In this document: piece by piece, positions 17,466 to 26,006 of the stretch
Numbering within the stretch: position 1 is the first letter of the stretch
Layout: each line of letters opens with the position of its first letter
DNA from: Aurantimicrobium sp. INA4
Lineage (GTDB): Bacteria; Actinomycetota; Actinomycetes; Actinomycetales; Microbacteriaceae
Direction of reading: 5' to 3'
Length of the DNA stretch: 64,000 bases
Assembly (NCBI RefSeq): GCF_027924525.1
Contig: NZ_AP027040.1
Location: forward strand, 620,001-684,000
Made by a program: the position numbers and the translations under genes
The notes under the pieces: generated by a model
Told to the model about the DNA's origin: nothing
The model's database searches: none
The model's input: only the letters and a program-made list of their open reading frames with translations

Positions 17466-19310
17466 ATGAGCGAAGAAGATAAAGATTTCGGCACGCCTGA
17501 ACGTGTTGATCGACCCCGCCGAGACGGCCAGGGTTCCAGAAACAACCGCCCAGAGAGTTCTCGTGAACAGCGCCCCAATCGCTACGGTGTTCCACGCGAT
17601 GGTTCACGTCCACAGCGTGATGGTCGCCCAGGGCAATCACGCGGTGAACAACCCACGTATGGTGAGCGTGCCTCGCGTCCAGATCGTGAAGATCGACCCC
17701 GCTATGGAGATCGCCCCCACAGAGGTGATCGTCCAAGCTATGGTGACCGCCCTCAGCGCAGTGACCGTCCTGCTTATGGAGCACGCCCTGATCGAGGAGA
17801 GCGTCCTCGTTATGGCGATCGTGATGGTGCTCCGCGCGCTGATCGTCCTCGCTTTGGGGATCGTGATGGTGCTGGCCGTGGTGACCGACCACAACGTCCT
17901 TCGGGGGAGCGTTCTTCCTATAGTGAACGCCCTGACCGAAATGACCGTCCTGAACGCGGCGGTTATAGCCGCGGTGGTTCACAAGGTGCACCCCGTGGCG
18001 AACGCACAGGTAATGACCGTGGTGGCCGTCCCGCATACGGTGATCGTGGTCCCCGCCCCGAACGCACAGAGCGTTCTTATGGCGATAAGCCACAACGGTC
18101 TAATGAGCGCAGCTATGGCGACAGGCCACAACGCAATGAACGCCCCTACGGTGATCGCCCTCAGCGGTCTCAAGACCGCCCCTCATATGGAGATCGTCCC
18201 GAGCGTCCACGCTATGGAGACCGTGGTGGTCGCCCAGATCGTGCAGGTGCTCCACGCACTGGAGGCCGCAATTTTGGCGATCGTGACGAGCGTCGTCCAC
18301 GTTTTGAGGAGCCTGAGCTTACTGAAGAACAGAGGATGGCACGCGAGCTTCGTATGGTTCGCCCCCACCACGAAGATCCCTGGATTGATGATGATGTCAC
18401 GGATGACATGCTCGACAAAGCAGCGCGCAATGAGCTGAAAACCCTCACCAAAGAGAATGCAGAGCGCGTTGCCAAGCATTTAGTCATGGCAGTGAGACTG
18501 ATGGATGAGAATCCTGAGCTGGCGCACCAGCACGTTCTTTCTGCTGCTCGTCGTGCTGGACGTATTGCGATTGTTCGAGAAACGCTGGGTATTACTGCAT
18601 ATGCGATAGGCGATTTTGCCCTGGCGCTACGTGAATTGCGCACTTACCGCCGTATTTCTGGTTCAAATGAACAAATTGCGCTGATGGTTGATTCTGAGCG
18701 TGGTGTTGGACGCCCAGATAAGGCATTGGAGCTGGGGCGTTCAGTTGATAAATCAACCCTGTCTGAACCAACACAGGTTGCCTTAGCTATAGCAATGTCG
18801 GGTGCACGACTTGATTTAGATCAGGTCGATCTAGCGTTAGCTGAACTAGAAATTCCTCAACTAGACCCGTCCAAAGCGTTCACATATAGCCCAGCATTGT
18901 TCCATGCGTATGCCGAGGTGTTAGAAGAGTTGGGCCGTCACCAAGAGGCTGCCGAGTGGTCAACGTGTGCTGAAGTTGCTGAACGGGCACTCATCGATGC
19001 TCAGTTGATTGCTTCGACAGATGAAGACGAACAAGACATCATCGTATTTGAAGAAGAATTAGAAGAAGACCAGTTTGATCTGGTCAGCGAAGGACCTCTT
19101 GATGTTGAGACTCTCGCACTGGCCGATGTCATTAGCTCTGGCGCCTTCGAGGAGTCAGACAGCGCTGAAGTTGAGCTATCTGACACTGAACTGAGCATCG
19201 CAGAGCAAGATGCTCTCATCGCTGAAGGTATTGGTCCAGATGATCTTCTTGAGGATGATGTTCGTCAAATCCTATTGGAGACTGCTCACCTGGATGAAGA
19301 GGGGAAATAG
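17466..19310 (+). CDS. Conserved actinobacterial protein: R/D/G/P-rich repeat head plus TPR-like C-terminal domain (Rv1691-type)
   Basis: The protein has 614 aa from the ATG at 17466 (AGAGGA upstream; the TTG three bases earlier is less likely). Residues about 12-280 are low-complexity and built from variants of YGDRPQR / GDRP / DRPR, highly basic and acidic at once and probably disordered, resembling RGG-type RNA-binding tails. Residues about 285-520 form an all-helical, TPR-like domain starting ELTEEQRMARELRMV. The last 90 residues are strongly acidic. Position before a HAD phosphatase, a tiny gene and tlyA matches Rv1691. Function is unknown. A role near ribosomes or RNA is only a guess from composition and the adjoining rRNA operon. 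The repeats leave long open frames in other phases (see rejected items). Confidence 0.85.
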   Translation: MSEEDKDFGTPERVDRPRRDGQGSRNNRPESSREQRPNRYGVPRDGSRPQRDGRPGQSRGEQPTYGERASRPDREDRPRYGDRPHRGDRPSYGDRPQRSDRPAYGARPDRGERPRYGDRDGAPRADRPRFGDRDGAGRGDRPQRPSGERSSYSERPDRNDRPERGGYSRGGSQGAPRGERTGNDRGGRPAYGDRGPRPERTERSYGDKPQRSNERSYGDRPQRNERPYGDRPQRSQDRPSYGDRPERPRYGDRGGRPDRAGAPRTGGRNFGDRDERRPRFEEPELTEEQRMARELRMVRPHHEDPWIDDDVTDDMLDKAARNELKTLTKENAERVAKHLVMAVRLMDENPELAHQHVLSAARRAGRIAIVRETLGITAYAIGDFALALRELRTYRRISGSNEQIALMVDSERGVGRPDKALELGRSVDKSTLSEPTQVALAIAMSGARLDLDQVDLALAELEIPQLDPSKAFTYSPALFHAYAEVLEELGRHQEAAEWSTCAEVAERALIDAQLIASTDEDEQDIIVFEEELEEDQFDLVSEGPLDVETLALADVISSGAFEESDSAEVELSDTELSIAEQDALIAEGIGPDDLLEDDVRQILLETAHLDEEGK

Positions 19311-19312
19311 GC

Positions 19313-20392
19313 GTGAGTCTGTTTTCTAAGAAACAGCCAATTTTGGGTCCTAGCCCCGTGGAGGGTAAATCTGTAGTGCTGGCGGATCTCGATGGCGTCG
19401 TTTATGCAGGTCCTGGCGCTATAGATTATGCGGTTGAGTCACTTAACTCTGTCGCAGAACGCACTCGGGTTGGTTACATCACGAACAATGCCTCACGCAC
19501 AGCAGCTAGTGTTGCCTTTCACCTTCGTGAGCTTGGTTTGGACTGTGCTGAAGAGGACGTTGTGACTTCGCCTCAAGCAGCAATGCACCTGCTTGCTGAG
19601 GTTGTGGAGCCAGGGTCCACCATTTTGGTTGTCGGCGGTGAAGGCTTGACTTACGAGTTGGAAAAGAACGGTTACACCGTTACTTTCTCGGCAGAAGATA
19701 ACCCAGCTGCTGTCATTCAGGGGTTTTCACCCGAGCTTGGTTGGAAACAGCTTGCAGAAGCAGCTTTTGCATTGAATGCTCGACCCAGTGCTGATGCCTT
19801 TGGCGGAACCGTCACAGATGCACAGGGCGAGGGCATTCCGTGGGTTGCCACAAACATGGACTGGACTATCCCTGTTGCTCGTGGTGTTGCCCCCGGTAAT
19901 GGAACGTTGGTTTCTGCTGTGCACACCGCAGTTGGTCGTTTACCTCGGGTTGCAGGTAAGCCCGAACTTCCCATCTTCGAGGAGGCAGCCCGTCGCTTCG
20001 GCACTTCCGAAGCTCCAGAGACTGCATTGTTTATTGGTGATCGTCTCGACACCGATGTCATGGGTGGTAATCGTGCGGGAATGGAAACAGTTCTTGTGCT
20101 CACCGGTATTGATCAACCCAAGCAACTACTTGCAGCTCCTGCAGGGTCACGTCCGACCTATATTCTCGGGGACCTCCGCGAGCTTCAGTTGCCCTATCCC
20201 ACCCCGGTAACAAACAAAGACGGGTCAGTCACGGTCCGTGGAGCCACGGTGCGTAAAGAGGGCATGGATTTGGTGATCGTCAGCAGAGGAGAAGACAAGT
20301 TGGATCTTCTTCGAGCTGCGTGCCAAGTTATCTGGGATAGCGGTTTGGCCATCTTTGGTTTCACAGTCCCTGAGGAGCTCTACCGTTTCTAA
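19313..20392 (+). CDS. HAD-IIA family phosphatase (Rv1692-type)
   Basis: The protein has 359 aa; start GTG at 19313 follows GAGGGGAAA, two bases after the upstream stop. HAD motif I is LADLDGVVYAG (nucleophile Asp, then DGV), motif II TNNASRT, and motif IV GDRLDTDVMGG, which fits NagD-like HAD-IIA enzymes with a C2 cap. The M. tuberculosis homologue Rv1692 has been described as a D-glycerol-3-phosphate phosphatase acting in glycerophospholipid recycling; the same activity is inferred here. A roughly 70-residue C-terminal extension follows the catalytic core. Confidence 0.9.
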   Translation: MSLFSKKQPILGPSPVEGKSVVLADLDGVVYAGPGAIDYAVESLNSVAERTRVGYITNNASRTAASVAFHLRELGLDCAEEDVVTSPQAAMHLLAEVVEPGSTILVVGGEGLTYELEKNGYTVTFSAEDNPAAVIQGFSPELGWKQLAEAAFALNARPSADAFGGTVTDAQGEGIPWVATNMDWTIPVARGVAPGNGTLVSAVHTAVGRLPRVAGKPELPIFEEAARRFGTSEAPETALFIGDRLDTDVMGGNRAGMETVLVLTGIDQPKQLLAAPAGSRPTYILGDLRELQLPYPTPVTNKDGSVTVRGATVRKEGMDLVIVSRGEDKLDLLRAACQVIWDSGLAIFGFTVPEELYRF

Positions 20393-20436
20393 TCTCCTCG
20401 CGTTAGTGTGAGAACACAGCGAAGGGGGCTCGTATC

Positions 20437-20763
20437 ATGGCTCACAGGACGGTAATGCCCTCAACCAAGCTGGGACGATGGGGTTTTGGGCTCATCATTA
20501 CAGCGGCAGGACTTGTTGCTCTTTCGATGATCACAGCGCTGTTCTTGAGTAATCCTGCAGCTGGAACGGCTTATAACGTTTTGGGCATTCTGGCGCCCGT
20601 ATTCATTCTTGTGAGCCTAGTTTCGCTTGTTCTTTCGTGGATCGCCATCCTCAAGCACAAAGACCGAGGATTATTGTTGATTATTTTCGCCTCCGTCCTC
20701 ACAGCCCTGTTTCTGTTTTTCTTCATCGGCGAGGTTGCCGAATCTAGTTGGTCTGGAAATTAG
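20437..20763 (+). CDS. Small membrane protein A of a tandem related pair
   Basis: The protein has 108 aa; SD GAAGGGGG precedes the ATG. A short cytoplasmic head containing KLGRWGFGL leads into three hydrophobic segments (about 19-38, 48-70 and 78-97) with a basic loop KHKDRG between the second and third, and the tail reads FFIGEV. The next gene repeats the same plan, so the two are probably duplicates. No function is known. Confidence 0.7.
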   Translation: MAHRTVMPSTKLGRWGFGLIITAAGLVALSMITALFLSNPAAGTAYNVLGILAPVFILVSLVSLVLSWIAILKHKDRGLLLIIFASVLTALFLFFFIGEVAESSWSGN

Positions 20764-20771
20764 GGGAAATC

Positions 20772-21032
20772 ATGACGTTTTTACCCAAAACTGCCACGGG
20801 GAAGTGGGGCTTTGGCCTCAGCCTGGCATTTGCTGTGTTGTTTTTGCTCAAAGTGTTGGCGCGTCTCCCGCTTCCGTCGATGGCCATTTTTGCGGTGGGA
20901 ATAGCAGGGGTTGTTCTTAACGTGCTTGCGTTGTTTAGAGGCGAGCGCTCCATCTTGTTTTATGTTCTAGGTGGTCTGATTAGCTCTTTTGTTCTGTTCT
21001 GGATTGGCGGAGAAATACTTTTTCCGCATTAA
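20772..21032 (+). CDS. Small membrane protein B of a tandem related pair
   Basis: The protein has 86 aa; the start is the ATG at 20772 after TTAGGGGAAATC; an upstream TTG at 20748 overlaps the previous gene and is unlikely. It shares GKWGFGL at the head with protein A, has three hydrophobic segments and a basic FRGERS loop, and ends GGEILFPH. A similar GExLFPH ending occurs in uncharacterised small membrane proteins of Gram-positive bacteria (recollection, not searched). Function is unknown. A strong hairpin follows. Confidence 0.7.
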   Translation: MTFLPKTATGKWGFGLSLAFAVLFLLKVLARLPLPSMAIFAVGIAGVVLNVLALFRGERSILFYVLGGLISSFVLFWIGGEILFPH

Positions 21033-21043
21033 TTTCGTTAACG

Positions 21044-21079
21044 AGTGAGGGCCCCGGTATTGCTACCGGGGCCCTCACT
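21044..21079. terminator. Bidirectional terminator between convergent genes
   Basis: Perfect 16-bp stem AGTGAGGGCCCCGGTA / TACCGGGGCCCTCACT with a 4-base loop TTGC, between the plus-strand membrane-protein pair and the minus-strand symporter. There is no clear T-run on either side, but the stem is very stable and the position fits shared termination. Confidence 0.85.
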
Positions 21080-21089
21080 GTTGGTGTTC

Positions 21090-22751
21090 TTAGTGGTGAA
21101 CTTCCTTCTCTGCACCGTGACCGGTGAGTGAACGAACTTCCATCTCTGCGGCAAGCCAAGCGTTTTCCTTACGACCACCTGCATAGGTTCCGAGGATACC
21201 GAGCAGGAATGCCAGAGGAATCGAAACGATACCTGGGTTGTCCAGTGGGAACCAGTGGAAGTCAACACCCTTGATCATGGAGGCAGTGAGCTCTCCAGTC
21301 TTGGGGTCAAGCTTTCCGGAAACCACGGGGGAGAAGATGATCAGAACGATCGAGGAGATCAAACCACCGTACATCGACCACAATGCACCACGAGTGTTAA
21401 AGCGGCGCCAGTAGAGCGAGTAGATGATGGTGGGCAGGTTTGCGGAAGCTGCAACAGCGAAAGCCAGTGCAACCAAGAACGCAATGTTCTGGCCCTGAAC
21501 CGCAATACCACCGATGATTGCGAGGACACCAATGACAACAATGGTGATGCGTGCAATCTTGACCTCAGCGTTGGGGCGAACCTCACCGCGCTTGATCACG
21601 TTGGCATAAATGTCGTGTGCGAACGATGTAGCAGCGGTGATGGTCAAACCAGCAACCACAGCCAAAATCGTTGCGAACGCGATAGCGGAAACGATACCCA
21701 ACAGAACGGGGCCACCGAGAGCTGCAGCAAGCAGCGGAGCAGCCGAGTTTGGTCCGCCAGGTGCTGCGGCGATGGTTGCTGGGCCAACGAGGACCAGTGC
21801 ACCGAAGCCGAGAACCAGGGTGAAGAGGTAGAACGCACCGATGAGCCAAATAGCCCACACAACGGACTTACGAGCTTCCTTAGCGGTAGGAACCGTGTAG
21901 AAACGCATGAGAACGTGAGGCAGACCAGCGGTACCTAGTACAAGAGCCATACCGAGAGAGATGAAGTCGATAGGGTTCTTGCCGTACTTGTTACCAGGCT
22001 TGAGAGCATCAAAGGGAACTTCGAGAGCAGCAGCTGCTTCCTGACCCTTGGTGAGTAGGTGACCGAGGTCAAAACCGTTGAGTGCGAGCACCCAAATGGT
22101 CATGATTCCAGCACCAGCAATAAGCAAAGCTGCCTTGATGATCTGAACCCAAGTCGTACCCTTCATACCACCAACGAGAACGTAGATCACCATGAGGATA
22201 CCTACGACCGCAACAACCAAGGAGGTTGCAACAGTGTCCGTTGCGGGGATACCCAGCAGCAGTGACACGAGGCCACCGGCACCAGCCATCTGAGCCAGGA
22301 GGTAGAAGAAGCAGACAACCAAGGTAGAGATAGCTGCGGCCAGACGCACTGGGCGCTGGTGGAGGCGGAATGAAAGTACGTCCGCCATGGTGAACTTACC
22401 TGTGTTGCGCATGAGCTCTGCGACGAGAAGCAGAGCTACCAGCCATGCAACAAGGAAGCCGATGGAGTAAAGGAATCCGTCGTAACCGCTAAGTGCAATA
22501 GCACCGGTAATTCCGAGGAAGGATGCGGCTGAGAGGTAGTCACCTGCGATAGCCATACCGTTCTGGCCACCAGTGAACGAACGTCCACCTGCGTAGAACT
22601 CGTTAGCGGACTTGTTGTTACGACCAGCGCGAATAACGATAATCATCGTCACGATGACGAACGCAGCGAAGATGCTGATGTTCAGGACGGGGTTGTTATC
22701 ACTTGCGCTAGTTGTTACTGCGTCAGCAGCGAAAATGAGTGCGTTGCTCAT
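21090..22751 (-). CDS. actP: Solute:sodium symporter, acetate/propionate permease type
   Basis: The protein has 553 aa, SSS family with about 13 membrane segments. Characteristic stretches are EFYAGGRSFTGGQNG, IAGDYLSAASFLGITG and ALSGYDGFLYSIG, all typical of ActP-like cation/acetate permeases. It overlaps the upstream DUF485 gene (ATGA). DUF485 proteins are regular partners of these transporters. Next to propionyl-CoA synthetase and the methylcitrate operon, propionate (with or without acetate) is the likely cargo. Confidence 0.88.
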   Translation of the reverse strand: MSNALIFAADAVTTSASDNNPVLNISIFAAFVIVTMIIVIRAGRNNKSANEFYAGGRSFTGGQNGMAIAGDYLSAASFLGITGAIALSGYDGFLYSIGFLVAWLVALLLVAELMRNTGKFTMADVLSFRLHQRPVRLAAAISTLVVCFFYLLAQMAGAGGLVSLLLGIPATDTVATSLVVAVVGILMVIYVLVGGMKGTTWVQIIKAALLIAGAGIMTIWVLALNGFDLGHLLTKGQEAAAALEVPFDALKPGNKYGKNPIDFISLGMALVLGTAGLPHVLMRFYTVPTAKEARKSVVWAIWLIGAFYLFTLVLGFGALVLVGPATIAAAPGGPNSAAPLLAAALGGPVLLGIVSAIAFATILAVVAGLTITAATSFAHDIYANVIKRGEVRPNAEVKIARITIVVIGVLAIIGGIAVQGQNIAFLVALAFAVAASANLPTIIYSLYWRRFNTRGALWSMYGGLISSIVLIIFSPVVSGKLDPKTGELTASMIKGVDFHWFPLDNPGIVSIPLAFLLGILGTYAGGRKENAWLAAEMEVRSLTGHGAEKEVHH

Positions 22752-23101
22752 GCGGCACCTGCCTTCTGCTTAGCTTCGAGCTCCTGACGGAGTTCAGTTG
22801 CCAGTGGGTCAAGACGCTTGTTGGCGTAGCTCACGTACCACTGGGTGATGGCGAAGGTCGTGACGAACTGAGCGAGACCCAGAATCAGACCGATATTGAC
22901 AGAACCGAACACGGGTGTTGCCATCCATGCCGATGCAAAAGTAGCCAGAACGACGTAGAGGAAGTACCACGCCAATGCTGCTACGAGTAGTGGAATAACG
23001 AATCCGCGCTGACGCTTTCGCAATTCCTTGTATTTTGGTGTTTCTTCGAAGGCAGGATAATCAATCCTGTGATGACCCTTCTCGGTCTCTTCGTTACTCA
23101 C
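22748..23101 (-). CDS. DUF485 membrane protein, symporter partner
   Basis: The protein has 117 aa; start GTG with an excellent AAGGAGG upstream. A polar N-terminus containing YKELRKRQRGFVIP is followed by two transmembrane helices (about 36-57 and 72-95) and a charged tail. This is the usual DUF485/YjcH layout found immediately before actP genes. It overlaps actP by four bases and begins 51 bases after prpE, so prpE, DUF485 and actP read as one minus-strand operon. Confidence 0.9.
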   Translation of the reverse strand: MSNEETEKGHHRIDYPAFEETPKYKELRKRQRGFVIPLLVAALAWYFLYVVLATFASAWMATPVFGSVNIGLILGLAQFVTTFAITQWYVSYANKRLDPLATELRQELEAKQKAGAA

Positions 23102-23152
23102 ACGGCCTCCTTGCCTAATGTGTTTGGGGGTATTGCAGTGAATCTGCCGGAT

Positions 23153-25081
23153 TTAGGCCGGCTTCATCGGTTCAGGGTTGCCCACGAGGGCAACCGTGAG
23201 ATCTTCGAGGACACTGATGTCCTCAATCGTTGGTGGGACGACGAAATCTTCGCCATCCACTATCTGACGCATTGTTTTGCGCAGAATCTTTCCTGAACGG
23301 GTCTTGGGAAGGCGCTCGAGTACGAGCACGTCGCGGAAGGCAGCTACGGGGCCTACCTTTTCTCGGACCAATTGCACCAGTTCGGAACAAATCTCGTCGT
23401 GGTTCCGGTCAACGCCTGCCTTGAGGGTGACAAAACCACTAGCTCTCTGGCCTTTAAGTTCATCTTTCACGCCGATAACAGCACATTCAGCAACATCAGG
23501 GTGGTGTGCGAGTGCTTCTTCCAGCTGACCGGTTGAAAGTCGATGTCCGGCAACGTTAATGACATCATCGGTGCGGCCCATGACGAATACATAGCCATCT
23601 TCATCGATATAGCCGGAGTCTCCGGTTGCGTAATACCCATCAAACGCATCCAGGTAGGCCTTCTGGTAGCCGTCTGGTCGACCCCATAATCCGGCTAGAG
23701 TTCCTGGGGGCATGGGGAGCTTAATGACGATGTTTCCTTCTTCGCCGGCAGCAACGTGGTTGCCTTTGCCGTCGACAACTTCAACTTTGTAGCCAGGAAC
23801 TGGAACAGTCGAAGACCCAGGCTTGATTGGTAGCGTTTCAATACCGCGAGGGTTGGCCGTTATCGCCCAGCCTGTTTCAGTCTGCCACCAGTGATCTACC
23901 ACAGGAATGCCCAGGCCTTCACTCGCCCATTCCAATGTTTCTGTGTCTAGGCGTTCTCCAGCCATAAAAAGTGTGTGCATGGAGCTTACGTCGTACCGCG
24001 CCAGTTCCTTGAGCTCAGGATCTACTCGTCGGATTGCACGAAGTGCAGTGGGGGCAGTGAAGAGTGCACGAACCTTGTACTCATCCACGATGCGCCAGAA
24101 AGCTCCCGCATCCGGAGTTCCAACTGGCTTACCTTCATAAATGACGGTGGTTGCCCCAGCTAACAGGGGAGCGTAGACAATGTACGAGTGGCCCACGACC
24201 CAGCCCACATCGGATGCTGCCCACATCACTTCACCGGGCTTGATGTTGTAAATGTTGGCCATGGACCATGTCAGGGCAACAGCGTGACCGCCATTGTCTC
24301 TCATAATGCCCTTGGGATTTCCGGTAGTGCCGGAGGTGTAGAGAACGTAGAGCGGGTCGGTTGCGAGGACAGGAACACAGTCAGCGGGCGTTGCCTTTGC
24401 CGCGGCGTCATCCCAGTCCAACCACGTCACGCCATTGACCCCGTTGTAGGTCTTGATAGTGCCAGGAACGTTGCGGCGTTCTTTCACAATCACGGTGTGA
24501 ATGGAACCTTGTGATAGCTCGAGAGCTTCAGCAACCATGGGTAGGTATTCAACAGTTCGCCCAGGCTCAAGACCACCTGAGGCAGTGACCAGTACTTTTG
24601 GCTTCGCATCGTCGATGCGAACCGCTAATTCGTTTGCGGCGAATCCGCCAAACACGACTGAGTGGACAGCGCCGATTCGAGCGCAGGCCAGCATCGCAAT
24701 GATGGCCTGAGGGATCATGGGGAGATAGATAATGACCCGATCACCCTTGGTGACTCCCTGGGCAATCAATACCCCAGCAAATGCTTTGATGTCCTCAAGA
24801 AGTTCAGCGTAGGTGAAGCGATCTTTGACTCCGGTCATGGCCGAGTCATAAATGACGGCGGTTTGATCACCGCGACCTTCGAGTACGTGTCGATCTACGG
24901 CGTTGAAACAGGTGTTGAGCTCAGCTGCAGGGAACCAGCGGTAGACAGGAGCACCTGAGTCATCGAGAGCTTCAGTGGGGGGAGTAATCCAGTCGATGGC
25001 CTTGGCGGCGTCTAGCCAGTACTTCTCAGGGTTCGAGGCGCTGGCTTCATACACCGATTGGTAGTTTTGTGCTGCAGTCAT
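23153..25081 (-). CDS. prpE: Propionyl-CoA synthetase (AMP-forming)
   Basis: The protein has 642 aa from the ATG at 25081, which has SD GGGGAGG; the longer frame to 25144 has none. ANL superfamily: P-loop YTSGTTGNPKG, adenylate site DHWWQTETGW, hinge and C-domain GRTDDVINVAGHRLS, and the catalytic lysine in PKTRSGKILRK (regulatory acetylation site in the family). DHWWQTETGW, where acetate enzymes usually have DTWWQTETGG, points to the propionyl type. The genes around it (prpDBC, GntR, symporter) agree. It would activate propionate to propionyl-CoA for the methylcitrate cycle. Confidence 0.9.
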   Translation of the reverse strand: MTAAQNYQSVYEASASNPEKYWLDAAKAIDWITPPTEALDDSGAPVYRWFPAAELNTCFNAVDRHVLEGRGDQTAVIYDSAMTGVKDRFTYAELLEDIKAFAGVLIAQGVTKGDRVIIYLPMIPQAIIAMLACARIGAVHSVVFGGFAANELAVRIDDAKPKVLVTASGGLEPGRTVEYLPMVAEALELSQGSIHTVIVKERRNVPGTIKTYNGVNGVTWLDWDDAAAKATPADCVPVLATDPLYVLYTSGTTGNPKGIMRDNGGHAVALTWSMANIYNIKPGEVMWAASDVGWVVGHSYIVYAPLLAGATTVIYEGKPVGTPDAGAFWRIVDEYKVRALFTAPTALRAIRRVDPELKELARYDVSSMHTLFMAGERLDTETLEWASEGLGIPVVDHWWQTETGWAITANPRGIETLPIKPGSSTVPVPGYKVEVVDGKGNHVAAGEEGNIVIKLPMPPGTLAGLWGRPDGYQKAYLDAFDGYYATGDSGYIDEDGYVFVMGRTDDVINVAGHRLSTGQLEEALAHHPDVAECAVIGVKDELKGQRASGFVTLKAGVDRNHDEICSELVQLVREKVGPVAAFRDVLVLERLPKTRSGKILRKTMRQIVDGEDFVVPPTIEDISVLEDLTVALVGNPEPMKPA

Positions 25082-25189
25082 CTCTCGCCTCCCCTTTGAG
25101 TATGGGGTTCTCCTCGTTGAGAACTCCGTGAGTTGTGCTGCCAATTTCTTGAGCTGAAAAACACCTCAGAAATAAACGCTAGGGATGAC

Positions 25190-25283
25190 TGTATACACAA
25201 AATGACTATTTGTGCAATATTTCTGCAACTATTGCGTGTTGCGAGCCCTGTGTGTATACATAGAGGGAGTAAGTCTGTATACA
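25190..25283. promoter_or_regulatory. Triple TGTATACA operator region between prpE and gntR-prpDBC
   Basis: Three perfect copies of the palindrome TGTATACA at 25190-25197, 25253-25260 and 25276-25283, all inside the 235-bp divergent intergenic region. Centre-to-centre distances are 63 and 23 bp. The third copy sits 33 bases before the gntR ATG. GntR-family dimers bind short palindromes, so these are the likely sites of the adjacent regulator, controlling both arms. Confidence 0.75.
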
Positions 25284-25316
25284 ATGAAGTTGTTGGGGCT
25301 GGTCAAGGGAGACAAC

Positions 25317-25979
25317 ATGAGAGCAAGTGACAAGGCATATCGGACGCTTCTCCACGAAATTGTCGACGGCGATTTAGCGCCGGGGACCGTCTTGGCCGAG
25401 GTTGAACAATCCACTCGCCTGGGAGTCTCGCGCACACCACTTCGTGAAGCGCTCTCCAGACTGATGGCAGACGGACTGGTTGAATCCGCTCCTGGTCGCG
25501 GCGTCGTTGTCACCGAAGTTTCACTAGAAAACATCGCTGAGCTTTACGAAGTTCGAGAAGCGCTCGAAGAGCAAGCTGCTCGTTTAGCTGCCCAACGTCG
25601 TGATCCCAAAGTCTTTATCAAGATTGCCGAAGAATTTGCTCACGCTTCTGAACTGATTGAGTCAGGAGCAGAAGGTGTTCGTCACTACTACGAGCTCAAC
25701 GAAAAATTGGATGAAGCTGTCGACGAGGCCGTCCAGAATGCGTATTTAGTTTCAGCGCTACAAAATGCTCGCGTTCACCTTTCTCGAATTCGCCGAATGG
25801 CAAAAGATAATCCTGCGCGCCTGCATGAAAGTGTTTCGGAAACTATCTTGATTATCCAAGCCATCATCGATGGTGATGCTGCATTGGCCGCGCATGCCAC
25901 CCACGTTCACCTACACAAATCTTTGACCAATATCCGCGCCTCCGTGAAGGGGCACCTCAAATCAGTTGACGTGGCATAA
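25317..25979 (+). CDS. GntR-family (FCD domain) regulator of the propionate locus
   Basis: The protein has 220 aa from the ATG at 25317 (SD AAGGGAG); longer frames run through the operators. The N-terminal winged helix (about 1-70) contains the classical SRTPLREALSRLMADGLV. The all-helical C-terminal FCD-type effector domain (about 85-210) includes YEVREALEEQAARLAA and a late HATHVHLHK with candidate metal or ligand histidines. It lies 27 bases before prpD, so it is the first gene of its own target operon. The effector is probably a propionate metabolite such as 2-methylcitrate or propionyl-CoA; that is inferred from context only. Confidence 0.88.
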   Translation: MRASDKAYRTLLHEIVDGDLAPGTVLAEVEQSTRLGVSRTPLREALSRLMADGLVESAPGRGVVVTEVSLENIAELYEVREALEEQAARLAAQRRDPKVFIKIAEEFAHASELIESGAEGVRHYYELNEKLDEAVDEAVQNAYLVSALQNARVHLSRIRRMAKDNPARLHESVSETILIIQAIIDGDAALAAHATHVHLHKSLTNIRASVKGHLKSVDVA

Positions 25980-26006
25980 CCACATCAACATCCCGAAGGG
26001 AAGCTC

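Noticed and set aside
17419..18438. Long open frames in other phases of the repeat protein: 311 aa on the plus strand (17503-18438) and 224 aa on the minus strand (17419-18093).
   Set aside because: They are by-products of the repeated codon pattern; composition is monotonous (M/V/A or H/D repeats) and lacks starts with ribosome sites. The main frame has an SD, a recognisable helical domain and conserved position.
23153..25081. Assignment of the AMP-forming synthetase as acetyl-CoA synthetase.
   Set aside because: DHWWQTETGW and the prp gene context fit propionyl-CoA synthetase better; acetate may still be a side substrate.
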